From contig CAMCYE010000025.1 of assembly GCA_945883805.1 (NCBI GenBank), positions 1 through 34,948 on the forward strand: DNA of 34,948 bases, given 5' to 3'. This document shows, one piece after another, positions 24,946-33,394 of the stretch. The notes under the pieces are model-generated. The model ran no database searches and was not told the DNA's origin. It was given only the letters and a program-made list of their open reading frames with translations. How positions within the stretch are numbered: position 1 is the first letter of the stretch; each line of letters begins with the position of its first letter. The position numbers and the translations under genes were made by a program. The stretch comes from Victivallis vadensis. GTDB lineage: Bacteria > Verrucomicrobiota > Lentisphaeria > Victivallales > GWF2-50-93.

Positions 24946-25914
24946 ATGGCGCGGCAATATGCGATGATCCTAGGCAATCTCGGCAATACGCGAGACCGTT
25001 TCTGCAATGGCTACAAGGAAAACTTATCCACGGTTGAGATGCTCGAAAAAGCCGTGGGAATCCCGCATGTCAAGGGCGTTGAGCTTGTAGGCACCTGGGA
25101 TGTCACGCCGCAAAACGCTCCCGACATGAGAAAACTCCTTGATGATAACAGGGTGAAATGCGTGTCAATAATCCCCGATTTATTCACTGACAAGCTGTTC
25201 AGGAAAGGTAGCTATTCCTCTAAAGATGCCAGCGTACGTTGCAACGCCATCGACTACACCCGCAAAATGTGCGACGTGGCTGCGGTGATGGATTGCGATT
25301 TGCTTAATATCTGGCCGGGGCAGGACGGTTACGATTACCTGTTGACTTCCGATTACGAACAGGAACGTGAATGGCTGTGTAATGCTATTAGTACACTGGC
25401 CGCCGAGTATCCGAATATTCGCTTTGCCCTTGAATACAAGCCCAAGGAACCTCGCACACACAGTTATTTGGCCCGAATGGGCGACACGCTACTGCTGGCG
25501 AAGGAAACTGGCTGTGACAATGTCGGTGTCACCATTGACACCGGGCATGCGTTTTACGCAGGCGAAGTTGTCGGCGAAAGTATCGTGCTGGCCAAACGCG
25601 CCGGCGATTTGTTGATGCACATGCATTTCAACGACAATTACACCGCATGGGATGATGACATGATCGTCGGCAGCGTCCATACAGTTTGTTATATTGAGAT
25701 GCTCTACTGGCTTGATCGATGTGGCTACAAAGGCTGGCTGAGCATGGATCAATACCCATTTCGCGAAGATGCGGCAGGGGCAATTGGCGAGAGCATTGAA
25801 TGGCTCGTGAAGTTCGATGAGATAGTACAAGGCAATCGTGATAAAATCGACCGCCTCGTCAAACTCGGTGACGCTATAGAGACGTCCAGATTTTTGCGGA
25901 GCGTGATTGCATGA
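24946..25914 (+). CDS. TIM-barrel sugar isomerase resembling L-rhamnose isomerase (RhaI type)
   Basis: A 322-residue protein of the xylose-isomerase-like TIM barrel. The metal ligands can be read as Glu in 'IRFALEYKPKEPRTHSY', Asp in 'VGVTIDTGHAFYAGE', His in 'MHMHFNDNYTAWDDDMIVGSVH' and Asp in 'LSMDQYPF'. The phrases LEYKPKEP, DDDxIVGS and the final Asp (rather than Glu) recall the RhaI L-rhamnose isomerases, although this protein is shorter than those. AAAGGAATT precedes the ATG. With the GH78-like rhamnosidase at 8570-10882 it suggests L-rhamnose or a related deoxysugar as a substrate. D-tagatose-3-epimerase-like activity is an alternative. Confidence 0.78.
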   Translation: MARQYAMILGNLGNTRDRFCNGYKENLSTVEMLEKAVGIPHVKGVELVGTWDVTPQNAPDMRKLLDDNRVKCVSIIPDLFTDKLFRKGSYSSKDASVRCNAIDYTRKMCDVAAVMDCDLLNIWPGQDGYDYLLTSDYEQEREWLCNAISTLAAEYPNIRFALEYKPKEPRTHSYLARMGDTLLLAKETGCDNVGVTIDTGHAFYAGEVVGESIVLAKRAGDLLMHMHFNDNYTAWDDDMIVGSVHTVCYIEMLYWLDRCGYKGWLSMDQYPFREDAAGAIGESIEWLVKFDEIVQGNRDKIDRLVKLGDAIETSRFLRSVIA

Positions 25915-26011
25915 AGGGCAAAGTCGGTTTCGAGAGGTTGCCGGAGAACCAAGATAAATAAGAAAATAACAAATTCCGCCATTTACCGCGGAGAAGGTAG
26001 GAAACAACAGA

Positions 26012-26467
26012 ATGATAATCGACAGAATAGGCAATTGGCGAAAGTATTTCACCGATGAGAAGCTGGTCACAGCATTTAAATTCCTCGAATCCATCCACGA
26101 TGGCATCGAGGATGGAGAGAGAAAGCTGGACGGTGATAAGGTATTCGCTTTGATAAAAAGTTATAAGACATTAGAGCGCGCGGCAACGATGCTGGAGGCA
26201 CACCGGAAGTACATCGACATCCAGGTTGTAATCGCAGGAATGGAGGTTTTGGATTGGTATCCCCACGAAGGGCTGGAAGTGCTCAGACCATACAACCCGG
26301 ACAGGGATGTGGAGAAGCTGAAAACTCCGGCAGGCGGCGGCTCGGCTCTGACACTTGTCCCAGGCCTCTTTGCCCTTTTCCATCCCTGGGACGCCCATGC
26401 CCCAGGGATTTCCATGGGGGCATGTCCGGAAAAGGTGCGCAAAGTGGTGGTCAAGGTCAAATGCTAA
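26012..26467 (+). CDS. YhcH/YjgK/YiaL (DUF386) family protein
   Basis: A 151-residue single-domain cupin-like protein of the YhcH family. It starts 'MIIDRIGNWRKYF'. The signature 'EAHRKYIDIQVVIAGMEVLDW' (about 62-82) holds the metal-binding Glu and His. 'GLFALFHPWDAHAPGI' near 117-132 holds the later His residues. Length equals the family norm of about 150. Members occur in sialic-acid, rhamnose and other sugar loci and are thought to act on sugar anomers or phosphosugar intermediates; the exact activity is not settled. GAAGGTAGG at 25994-26002 is the ribosome binding site. Confidence 0.92.
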   Translation: MIIDRIGNWRKYFTDEKLVTAFKFLESIHDGIEDGERKLDGDKVFALIKSYKTLERAATMLEAHRKYIDIQVVIAGMEVLDWYPHEGLEVLRPYNPDRDVEKLKTPAGGGSALTLVPGLFALFHPWDAHAPGISMGACPEKVRKVVVKVKC

Positions 26468-26522
26468 CCCGATCAATAATCAATAATACGAATGAAAATA
26501 AAAATAATAAAGGATGGAATGC

Positions 26523-27449
26523 ATGAGAATATTACTTTTTTTTAAGAACTTGCGCCGTGGATTAGCTTCACTCGTTTTGGCTGTCCTTTGTTGCTCGTGG
26601 ATGTTCGCCGGATGCCAAACCTCCGAGCAGAGCGAGAATCGAGGCATCATCCGTATCGGGCTGGTCGCCGATCCGCAGGGGGCTGACAAGGACACTTACG
26701 GGAAAAGAACCTATCGGGACTCGCTGCGCAAGATGAAAGACTTCGTCGATGCCATGCTCGCGTGGGATCCGGACTTCATCGTCGTGCTCGGAGACCTCAT
26801 CGACGTCTATTCTGAGGATTATCTCAAAGCCATGGATTCTGAATACGCCCGCATTCCCGCAGCCCGTCGGCATTATGTGCTTGGCAACCATGATCGTCCA
26901 CATGAGCTGTTCATCGGCGGATTGTCGGCATTCATCGCCCCCAACTACTCCTTCGAGTTGAAAGGCGTCACGTTCATCATTCTCGATGGCAACTGGGACA
27001 AAGGGGGGAAATCCCATAATCCTCCATGGAACGACTCATATGTGCCCGATGCCGAGTTGTCCTGGCTTGAGGAGACCCTCAAGAATTGCGCTGGGAAGGC
27101 TGTAGTCTTCATGCATCAACGACTTGACGGAGATCCGGAGCGTCAGAGAAACGAGGGGGTGCTTCAGAACGCGCCGGCGGTCCGCACTGTTCTGGAACAA
27201 TCCCAGAAAGTTATTGCCGTATTTCAGGGGCACGACCACCGCTGTGGTGCGAAGAATATTATAAACGGCATACCCTACTACACTATCTGGGCCATGGTCG
27301 AGGATTCGTATCCTAAGACATCATATGCATACGCCTATATTAATGTGTCCACAGGAACGGTTTCCCTCTACGGAAAGGGGAACCAACGGTCGTACGCCAA
27401 TGAAAAACCGCCATCGGACGTCCCTGTGGGAACTGCCACGCAGCCCTAA
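26523..27449 (+). CDS. Metallophosphatase lipoprotein (calcineurin-like phosphoesterase)
   Basis: A 308-residue protein with an N-terminal lipoprotein signal ending 'WMFAG|C31', so likely anchored outside the inner membrane. ATGs at 26514 and 26523 are both possible; AAAGGATGG fits the second better. Dimetal motifs run in order: 'LVADPQGAD' (D-x-Q form), 'VVLGDLID', 'YVLGNHDRP', 'VVFMHQRLD' and 'VFQGHDHR'. The Asp-x-Gln start resembles the ADP-ribose/CDP-alcohol phosphodiesterase-like branch. It probably removes phosphate from nucleotides or sugar phosphates in the periplasm. The two genes that follow are a ribokinase and a nucleoside hydrolase, which favours nucleotides. Confidence 0.88.
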   Translation: MRILLFFKNLRRGLASLVLAVLCCSWMFAGCQTSEQSENRGIIRIGLVADPQGADKDTYGKRTYRDSLRKMKDFVDAMLAWDPDFIVVLGDLIDVYSEDYLKAMDSEYARIPAARRHYVLGNHDRPHELFIGGLSAFIAPNYSFELKGVTFIILDGNWDKGGKSHNPPWNDSYVPDAELSWLEETLKNCAGKAVVFMHQRLDGDPERQRNEGVLQNAPAVRTVLEQSQKVIAVFQGHDHRCGAKNIINGIPYYTIWAMVEDSYPKTSYAYAYINVSTGTVSLYGKGNQRSYANEKPPSDVPVGTATQP

Positions 27450-27470
27450 ATCATGAAACGAGAGGTAGCC

Positions 27471-28361
27471 ATGACAAGACGAATCATCAATTTTGGATCT
27501 TTAAACATTGATCACGTCTATTCTGTTGACCATTTCGTTCGTCCTGGAGAGACGCTTGCCTCCACCACATACGCAAAACATTGCGGGGGGAAAGGATTCA
27601 ACCAGTCTATCGCCTTGGCGCATGCGGGAGCGCATGTCTTCCATGCGGGGAAAGTCGGAGAGGACGGGATATTTCTGCGTAAGCGGCTTGAGTTGGCCGG
27701 TGTCGATGCATCGCGGGTCAAGGTCGTTGACGTTCCCACCGGACATGCCGTCATCCAAGTCACGCCGGAAGGGGAGAATTCGATCATACTCCATGGCGGG
27801 GCGAACCGGATGATTACTAACTACGACGCCAAAAATGCGCTACGGGGTTTCTCGGCTGGAGATCTTGTGCTCTTGCAGAATGAAATAAGTTCAGTGCCGG
27901 ACATCATGGAGATGGCATCGGCGAAGGAGCTCGGAATCGTGTTCAACCCTTCGCCTATCAACGCCACTATAAAGGACTATCCACTTCATTTGGTCAACCT
28001 TTTAATCCTGAATGAAGTTGAGGGCGCTGATTTAACCGGCGCCACCACCCCCGAGACTATTTTGCTTTCGTTGCAAACAAAATATCCGAAGGCCTCGATC
28101 GTCCTCACGCTCGGTTGCAAGGGGGCGGTGTACGCCTCTGGAACGTTGAAGGCGTCTGCCCCCGCCCTTAAGGTCGCAGCTGTGGATACCACCGCCGCCG
28201 GTGACACGTTCACCGGCTTCTTTATTGCGGAATGGTCGCATGGGGTGGAGGTGGAGCAAGCCCTTATGACAGCCTGCCGAGCGGCGGCAATCTGTGTCTC
28301 CCGTCCAGGCGCTGCAGACTCGATTCCGACCCGCGCCGAACTGCTTGAAAAAAGCTTCTAA
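27471..28361 (+). CDS. rbsK: Ribokinase (PfkB family)
   Basis: A 296-residue sugar kinase. Starting at 27471 puts GAGAGG (27461-27466) at a normal distance; an ATG six codons earlier is also in frame. It carries the first PfkB signature 'HCGGKGFNQSIALAHAG' (about 36-52), typical of ribokinase 'GGKGaNQA', and the second near the end, 'DTTAAGDTFTGFFIAEW', with the catalytic Asp in 'AGDTF'. 'FGSLNIDHVYSVDHFVRPGET' at the N-terminus also matches ribokinases. It phosphorylates D-ribose or a similar sugar. The adjacent nucleoside hydrolase would supply ribose. It is the only recognised sugar kinase in the window. Confidence 0.9.
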   Translation: MTRRIINFGSLNIDHVYSVDHFVRPGETLASTTYAKHCGGKGFNQSIALAHAGAHVFHAGKVGEDGIFLRKRLELAGVDASRVKVVDVPTGHAVIQVTPEGENSIILHGGANRMITNYDAKNALRGFSAGDLVLLQNEISSVPDIMEMASAKELGIVFNPSPINATIKDYPLHLVNLLILNEVEGADLTGATTPETILLSLQTKYPKASIVLTLGCKGAVYASGTLKASAPALKVAAVDTTAAGDTFTGFFIAEWSHGVEVEQALMTACRAAAICVSRPGAADSIPTRAELLEKSF

Positions 28362-28419
28362 TTTCAAACGCGATTATTAATTGTTGGACAAAAGCTTGAC
28401 GAAAAACAGGAGAGTGTCA

Positions 28420-29409
28420 ATGAATAGAAAACCCCTCTATCCGGAACCATTCGTTTTGATCTATGACAGTGACATGGGGAATGACATCGACGACGCCTTC
28501 GCCCAGATCATGACGGCTCAGGCGCATGCGGCGGGGAAGACAAAACTCGCGCTTGCTCTTTCCAGCAACCCGAACCCGTGGTCGGTTGCCGCGATTGATG
28601 CGCTCAACCGCTACTATGGAGTCATGGATTGTCCGCTTGGCATTTATTTTGGAAGAGTCAAAGCGGCATGGGACAATTACGCCAGCACCATCGCCGGCGG
28701 GAAATGGATGAACCCCGAAACAGTTATGGATGGCGTCGCCTCGCTGAGGAAAATCCTCAATCAGCAGGATGATAATTCGGTGCGCCTCGTCGCAACCGGT
28801 TTCGCCTCAAATCTTTCTGGGCTTCTCTTCTCAGAAGCAAATCATCAGGGAGATGGGATTCCGTTTACTGGCATAGAGCTGGCACGCCGCAAAATTCAAT
28901 TCATATCAATCATGGCGGCCGACTTTGTGGCTTCCGCCAATCCGGCGACGCAGGAAGGCGAGTTCAATGTCGCATGCGACATCCCGGCGATGCGCGACGT
29001 TATGAACGACTGGCCAACGGATATGTTCATATCGGATTTTACCATTGGCAACCAGGTCCTAGTCGACTGGCCTAGGCTGAAATGCAAACTTAAAGACTCC
29101 AACCCGCTTAAAGCAGGCTATATTGATTACTACGAAGGTCCAGCGAAGCTTTCGCGGTCGAAGCCGGGGGAGATATTGAACCGACCGTCATGGGATCAGA
29201 CGTCAATGCTATTCGCTCTTGAGCCGGATGGCGGGCATTTTGCCATCTCCGCCGAGGGGAAGGTGACCATAGATGACAGAGGGCTATCTTTCTTCTGTCC
29301 CGAGGCGGATGGTAAAAGATACCTCCTGTCATTCGACGAACGGCATACGCCTGAAGCGGTTAATGAATATCTGTTAATAAAATACTATCACGAACCGGCA
29401 ATTGAATAA
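28420..29409 (+). CDS. Nucleoside hydrolase-like protein
   Basis: A 329-residue protein. The ATG at 28420 has AGGAGAG (28408-28414) in front; an in-frame TTG upstream lies right behind the kinase stop and is less likely. The calcium-site signature is 'DSDMGNDIDDAFA' at residues 16-28, a variant of DTDxGxDDAxA in which an Asn-Asp pair is inserted, as seen in many PVC-phylum members. Further family features are 'VRLVATGFASNLSGLL' and 'GEFNVACDIPAMRDVMNDWP'. It is expected to hydrolyse ribonucleosides to ribose plus base in the cytoplasm. No signal peptide was found. The neighbouring ribokinase and phosphatase support a nucleoside route. Confidence 0.87.
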   Translation: MNRKPLYPEPFVLIYDSDMGNDIDDAFAQIMTAQAHAAGKTKLALALSSNPNPWSVAAIDALNRYYGVMDCPLGIYFGRVKAAWDNYASTIAGGKWMNPETVMDGVASLRKILNQQDDNSVRLVATGFASNLSGLLFSEANHQGDGIPFTGIELARRKIQFISIMAADFVASANPATQEGEFNVACDIPAMRDVMNDWPTDMFISDFTIGNQVLVDWPRLKCKLKDSNPLKAGYIDYYEGPAKLSRSKPGEILNRPSWDQTSMLFALEPDGGHFAISAEGKVTIDDRGLSFFCPEADGKRYLLSFDERHTPEAVNEYLLIKYYHEPAIE

Positions 29410-29428
29410 TGTTATTCTTGGTGAACTT

Positions 29429-30466
29429 ATGAAATTCATAGAAAGTTGGTTCGGCGTGTTTTGTGTACTGGCGGCACTGACAGGATTATTTCTGGCCGCT
29501 ATAGGCGATCCTTTGAGCGGAGCTATTAAATTCATGTTGGGCGGAATTCTGTTTTTTACAGGATTGAAACTGGATTTCTCTGCAGCCTTTAATGAACTCA
29601 TCCGTCCCCGGATGGTAGTTTACCTGGCGATCATGCGTCTTATTGTGTTACCTATTGTAATGTACCAGATTGCCAGCCTTCTATTGCCGCTCCCTCTGGC
29701 CATAGGAGTCCTGATCGTGGCTGCTATGCCGTCCGGCAACTCCTGCAGCGCATTGACGGATATAGTACGGGGCAACGCCGCCATGGCACTTGTCGGAACA
29801 GTGGTGACAAGCATGCTCTGCCCAGTTGTTACTCCGTGGATCATCAAGCTCTGTTGCGGTTATGAAACCAGCGGCGGTTTGATATTTCTTTTTAAACAGG
29901 CCGCTTTCCTGGCCCTTATCCTCTTTGTCCCCTTGTGCGCAGCCTTACTGTTGCGCAAATTGTTTCCGAAACCGATTGAAAGGAGACGGAATTTATGGTC
30001 GATCCTCGCAATGGTGTCTCTCTTTTTGTTAATCTGCGGTTCTCTCGCGTTAGTCAGGGAAGACTTCACTGGTATGATCCGTAGTGCCCCCCTGCAGGCG
30101 GTGGGACTTTGTGCTTTCATGTGCTTTTTCTCGGTGTTCTTCCATACTGTCGGCTACTTGATGGCACCATGGCGTCCGGTTCCGGATCGGGTGGCCGTAT
30201 CAGTAAACATCGCATATGTGAACAACGGATTGGCCATCGTATTCGCTGTCGAATTTTTCAGACAGATACCGGAAATAGGCGCCGCTGCTGTTCTGCCAGC
30301 CATCCTTCTTGAGATTCCCATGGATCTGGCAATCATCCCGTTAAAGGCGTTTGCCAGCCGCCATCAAAAATATCTTAGTGAAAAACTTGTCGCTCACATA
30401 AGCCGGGACTCTACGGCGATAGATGTAAGGGAAAAGACCGTAAAAAAAGGAAAATCAAAAAAATAG
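29429..30466 (+). CDS. BASS-family (bile acid:sodium symporter-like) transporter
   Basis: A 345-residue membrane protein with about ten hydrophobic helices. The ATG at 29429 is preferred over an in-frame TTG at 29402, which overlaps the previous gene. Family features are 'GGILFFTGLKLDFSAAFNELI', 'AAMPSGNSCSALTDIVRGNAAMALVGTVVTSMLCPVVTP' (the sodium-site crossover helix) and 'VNIAYVNNGLAIVFAVEFF'. The C-terminus is basic (VKKGKSKK). BASS proteins import organic acids or bases with sodium. Here it could take up a carboxylate such as a keto acid or pantoate-like compound, or a nucleobase-related compound. The substrate is unknown. Confidence 0.85.
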   Translation: MKFIESWFGVFCVLAALTGLFLAAIGDPLSGAIKFMLGGILFFTGLKLDFSAAFNELIRPRMVVYLAIMRLIVLPIVMYQIASLLLPLPLAIGVLIVAAMPSGNSCSALTDIVRGNAAMALVGTVVTSMLCPVVTPWIIKLCCGYETSGGLIFLFKQAAFLALILFVPLCAALLLRKLFPKPIERRRNLWSILAMVSLFLLICGSLALVREDFTGMIRSAPLQAVGLCAFMCFFSVFFHTVGYLMAPWRPVPDRVAVSVNIAYVNNGLAIVFAVEFFRQIPEIGAAAVLPAILLEIPMDLAIIPLKAFASRHQKYLSEKLVAHISRDSTAIDVREKTVKKGKSKK

Positions 30467-30629
30467 GCTTGCAAGAAAGGAAGACCGAAGAAATGAGTAC
30501 TATCGGCGAAAATAGAGATTTTATGAGGGGAATTCGAGATTTTTGAAATTTTAACAAAAAAATAAGGAAGCCCGTTTCAGAACTTCAGAAAATCTGGACT
30601 TTTGAAATTGGTTCGGATGATTTATAAAA

Positions 30630-32996
30630 ATGAATAAAAAATACGTTTTTCATTTGTTGGCGAATGCGCATCTTGACCCGGTCTGGCTCTGGGACTGGCG
30701 AGAAGGTTTGAATGAAGGGATTGCTACCTGCCGGACGATGTTCAAGCTTTTTGATAAGTATCCGGAATTCACTTTCATCCGCGGCGAAGCGTCCATCTAT
30801 GAGCACATTGAGCAGACAGATCCGGAAAGCTTTGCCCGTATCTGCGAACTGGTGAAATCCGGACGATGGGATATTGTCGGCGGTAATTATGTCCAGCCGG
30901 ATACCAATCTTCCCGGAACCGCGACATTTCTCAAGCAATACGAGTATGGGCGGCGTTACTTCAAGGAAAAATTTGATTTCGAGGTCAATGTGGCCTGGGC
31001 ACCAGATTCATTCGGCCACAGCGCCGGACTCCCGGAAATTTACGCGGCGAGCGGGTTGAAATATTTTGCATTCACTCGGCAGGTTTCTGACTTTCCAGCA
31101 TTAACAAAGCCGGTTTTTCAATGGATTGGCCAAGGCGGAAGCCGAATTCTGACGCTACTAGATAAAGTCGCCTGGTATGGTTCCAATCGTGACGAGATGA
31201 CTAGGCGGCTCGATCAGGCCATAGAGAAAGTTCCAAGTCTGAATATGACCAATATCGCCATTTTTTTCGGTCTTGGCAACCACGGTGGAGGCAGTAGCCA
31301 GCGTCAGATCGAAGATATTTTGCGCTGGCGCGACGCGCATCCGGAAATTGAAGTCAAGTTCTCCACTCTGCATGGCTACTTCGCAGCCTGCGAAAAAGAA
31401 AGCTCGGACTATCCTGAATATCGGGGCGAAATCAATTTCTGCCTGCGAGGCTGTACCAGTTCTGCAGCAAAAATCAAAAGCAAGTTCCGTCAGACTGAGG
31501 CCATCAACCGGCGTGCGGAGTTTGTAACCAAGGCGATTGCAGGCGCATTGAACACACCTTCGCCGGATTTGACCGAAGAATGGAAGGGGACTTTGTTCAA
31601 TTCCTTCCACGACATTCTACCCGGCTCAAGTATTGAACGCGCAAACTATGAACAGATAGAATGGATGGATCAGGTCATACACAATTGCCGGAGCAGGGAA
31701 TTCAATGCGTTGAATCAATTGGCGGGAACCATCGCCATCAAAGTTAAAACTCCCGAATATGATATGCCCGAGGCGGTGCCGTTCGTGATTTTCAATCCGC
31801 GTCCGGTAACTTATTCCGGTCCGGTCGAAATCGAATGCTCCATGGATTACCGTTCCTTGATGGAATACGAAAACCGTGATAAGGAAGTACCGGTGGAACT
31901 GCTCGACGAGGAGCAACAACCGCTACCGTTTCAAGTCGTGGAGACGGAACATAATGCCATGAAGCCGTGGCCCTGGCGGCGGCGGGTGGTCACTCACCTG
32001 GAAGTTCCTGCCGGTGGTTGGCGACAGGTCTCGCTAGGACACGTAAAGCAGCCGGAAATTGTGAAGTTCGCAACGCCTTGGACAACGGCTGACGCGCATG
32101 GCATTTCAAATGAATTTTTTCGAATAGAAGCTCGGCGTGGTACGAACTCTTTGCGGATATCGCGCGGAGACAAATCGGTTCTTGCAGCCGACGGACTCGA
32201 GTTTGCGACTTTCGCAGACCGTTTCGGCTCCTGGGGGGCGATGGATGAGGCGCCGGAAGGGTGGCGCTGCGACAAGCGTCTGCAGACCTGGACGGTTACG
32301 GAAGTGAAAATACTTGAATCCGGGCCGGAACGTTCTGCAATGTTTGTGATTTTCGAAGGTGGCAGGTCGCAAATTCAACTGCACATAAGACTGTATCGTC
32401 AAATGGATATGGTCGAATTCAGGAGCCGGATCATCTGGCAGGATCGCGCCTGCCGTTTGCGCCTGGTGATGGATCATGCAGACACGGTAAACTACGCGGT
32501 GCCTGGCGGAACTGTCGAACGGCGCAACCTTGGAGATGTCCCAGGCGGACGTTGGCTGAAACTAAACGGTTACGGACTTGCAAGCGATGCCTTCTGCGGC
32601 TTCACCAATCTGGAAAATAATTTCTGTGTAAACTTGATCCGTGGCTGTCGCAACGCCTCGGACAGTGTCGGCGATGATGCCGAGCATTTGGAACGGGCGA
32701 TTACCGATTACGGCGAGCATCTTGCGAACTTCGCAGTTACCGGGCCGGGGTTGGACGTTTACGAAGTCGCAGACAGACTGGAAATTCCTCTTGTGCAAGT
32801 AATGAGTTATCCGCACAAAGGGATGCTCCCGAATCACCCGGAAAGTTATGTCAGCATAACACCGCCTAGCGTGAAGATGCTGGATTGGGAGCATCTGCAG
32901 CAGCAGTCGGATGAAGCGGTGATTGCCCAGATCAGTTTTCCCGGACGGCCCTTGCGGGAAATGCGTCTGGAACCATGGAGGATTTATAAAATTTAA
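30630..32996 (+). CDS. Alpha-mannosidase (GH38)
   Basis: A 788-residue cytoplasmic enzyme without a signal peptide. The N-terminal GH38 barrel shows zinc ligands H14 and D16 in 'ANAHLDPVWLWDWREG'. The catalytic nucleophile is D126 in 'VAWAPDSFGHSAGLPEI'. 'FFGLGNHGGGSSQRQIEDI' and 'LFNSFHDILPGSSIERANYEQ' (the second zinc-site His region) follow. The middle three-helix domain and C-terminal beta domains ('MVEFRSRIIWQD', 'SYPHKGMLPNHPESYVSI') complete the architecture; length matches bacterial members. It removes alpha-mannosyl residues from imported oligosaccharides. It is separated from the transporter by 163 bp, so it may have its own promoter, though none is convincing. It is the last gene of the plus-strand run. 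Confidence 0.95.
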   Translation: MNKKYVFHLLANAHLDPVWLWDWREGLNEGIATCRTMFKLFDKYPEFTFIRGEASIYEHIEQTDPESFARICELVKSGRWDIVGGNYVQPDTNLPGTATFLKQYEYGRRYFKEKFDFEVNVAWAPDSFGHSAGLPEIYAASGLKYFAFTRQVSDFPALTKPVFQWIGQGGSRILTLLDKVAWYGSNRDEMTRRLDQAIEKVPSLNMTNIAIFFGLGNHGGGSSQRQIEDILRWRDAHPEIEVKFSTLHGYFAACEKESSDYPEYRGEINFCLRGCTSSAAKIKSKFRQTEAINRRAEFVTKAIAGALNTPSPDLTEEWKGTLFNSFHDILPGSSIERANYEQIEWMDQVIHNCRSREFNALNQLAGTIAIKVKTPEYDMPEAVPFVIFNPRPVTYSGPVEIECSMDYRSLMEYENRDKEVPVELLDEEQQPLPFQVVETEHNAMKPWPWRRRVVTHLEVPAGGWRQVSLGHVKQPEIVKFATPWTTADAHGISNEFFRIEARRGTNSLRISRGDKSVLAADGLEFATFADRFGSWGAMDEAPEGWRCDKRLQTWTVTEVKILESGPERSAMFVIFEGGRSQIQLHIRLYRQMDMVEFRSRIIWQDRACRLRLVMDHADTVNYAVPGGTVERRNLGDVPGGRWLKLNGYGLASDAFCGFTNLENNFCVNLIRGCRNASDSVGDDAEHLERAITDYGEHLANFAVTGPGLDVYEVADRLEIPLVQVMSYPHKGMLPNHPESYVSITPPSVKMLDWEHLQQQSDEAVIAQISFPGRPLREMRLEPWRIYKI

Positions 32997-33089
32997 CCTG
33001 TAATTAATCAGATAAAATGCAGAAAACTGACTGGCGAAATATTATCAATGGTTTTGAAATTCTGACGGGCTCTATTTAAGTAAGGCGAG

Positions 33090-33113
33090 CCGACACTCTT
33101 CTGGGAGTCTCGG
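33090..33113 (+). other. Imperfect stem-loop after the mannosidase gene
   Basis: CCGACACTC (33090-33098) pairs with GAGTCTCGG (33105-33113) with one mismatch and a 6-nt loop. It follows a TATTTAAGTAAGG block (33073-33085) that also occurs at 171-183. The 225 bp between the mannosidase stop and the tRNA hold no gene. This may be a dispersed palindromic repeat, or it may help end transcription of the run. Confidence 0.4.
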
Positions 33114-33221
33114 TCCAAAGCTATTCTGAACGTGAATTTGCCGTTTTAAACTTGCCGGAAAGGGTGGAGTTGGCTTTTTGTATTCCGTAACATGCGTATT
33201 GCAATCATGTTATGAATAGAT

Positions 33222-33297
33222 TGGTGGGCCCGGCAGGAATCGAACCTGCGACCAAGTGATTATGAGTCACCTGCTCTAACCGCTGAGCTACGGACCC
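33222..33297 (-). tRNA. tRNA with CAT anticodon (tRNA-Ile2 more likely than elongator tRNA-Met)
   Basis: The minus strand folds to a full 76-nt cloverleaf with encoded CCA. The acceptor stem GGGTCCG/CGGGCCC has one G-U pair and A73 is the discriminator. The D-arm is GCTC...GAGC, the anticodon loop CTCATAA in a GGTGA/TCACT stem, and the T-arm GCAGG-TTCGATT-CCTGC. The string GTTAGAGCAGGTGACTCATA is very close to Escherichia coli tRNA-Ile2, whose C34 is modified to lysidine to read AUA. An elongator methionine tRNA cannot be excluded by eye. An initiator is unlikely, because its usual three G-C pairs in the anticodon stem are missing. A small hairpin (33299-33314) adjoins its 5' end. Confidence 0.93.
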
Positions 33298-33394
33298 GCA
33301 TCCGAAGTCGGATGACAGCGAGTAAATTACACAAGGGAGCGGTAAACGCAAGCGCAAAGCGATGTTTTTCCTTGGTATTTTAATCTCCCGAGCC

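Noticed and set aside
30467..30629. Promoter TTGAAA...TATAAA right before the mannosidase gene
   Set aside because: The spacer is only 15 bp and the -10 box abuts the ATG, leaving no room for a leader or ribosome binding site.
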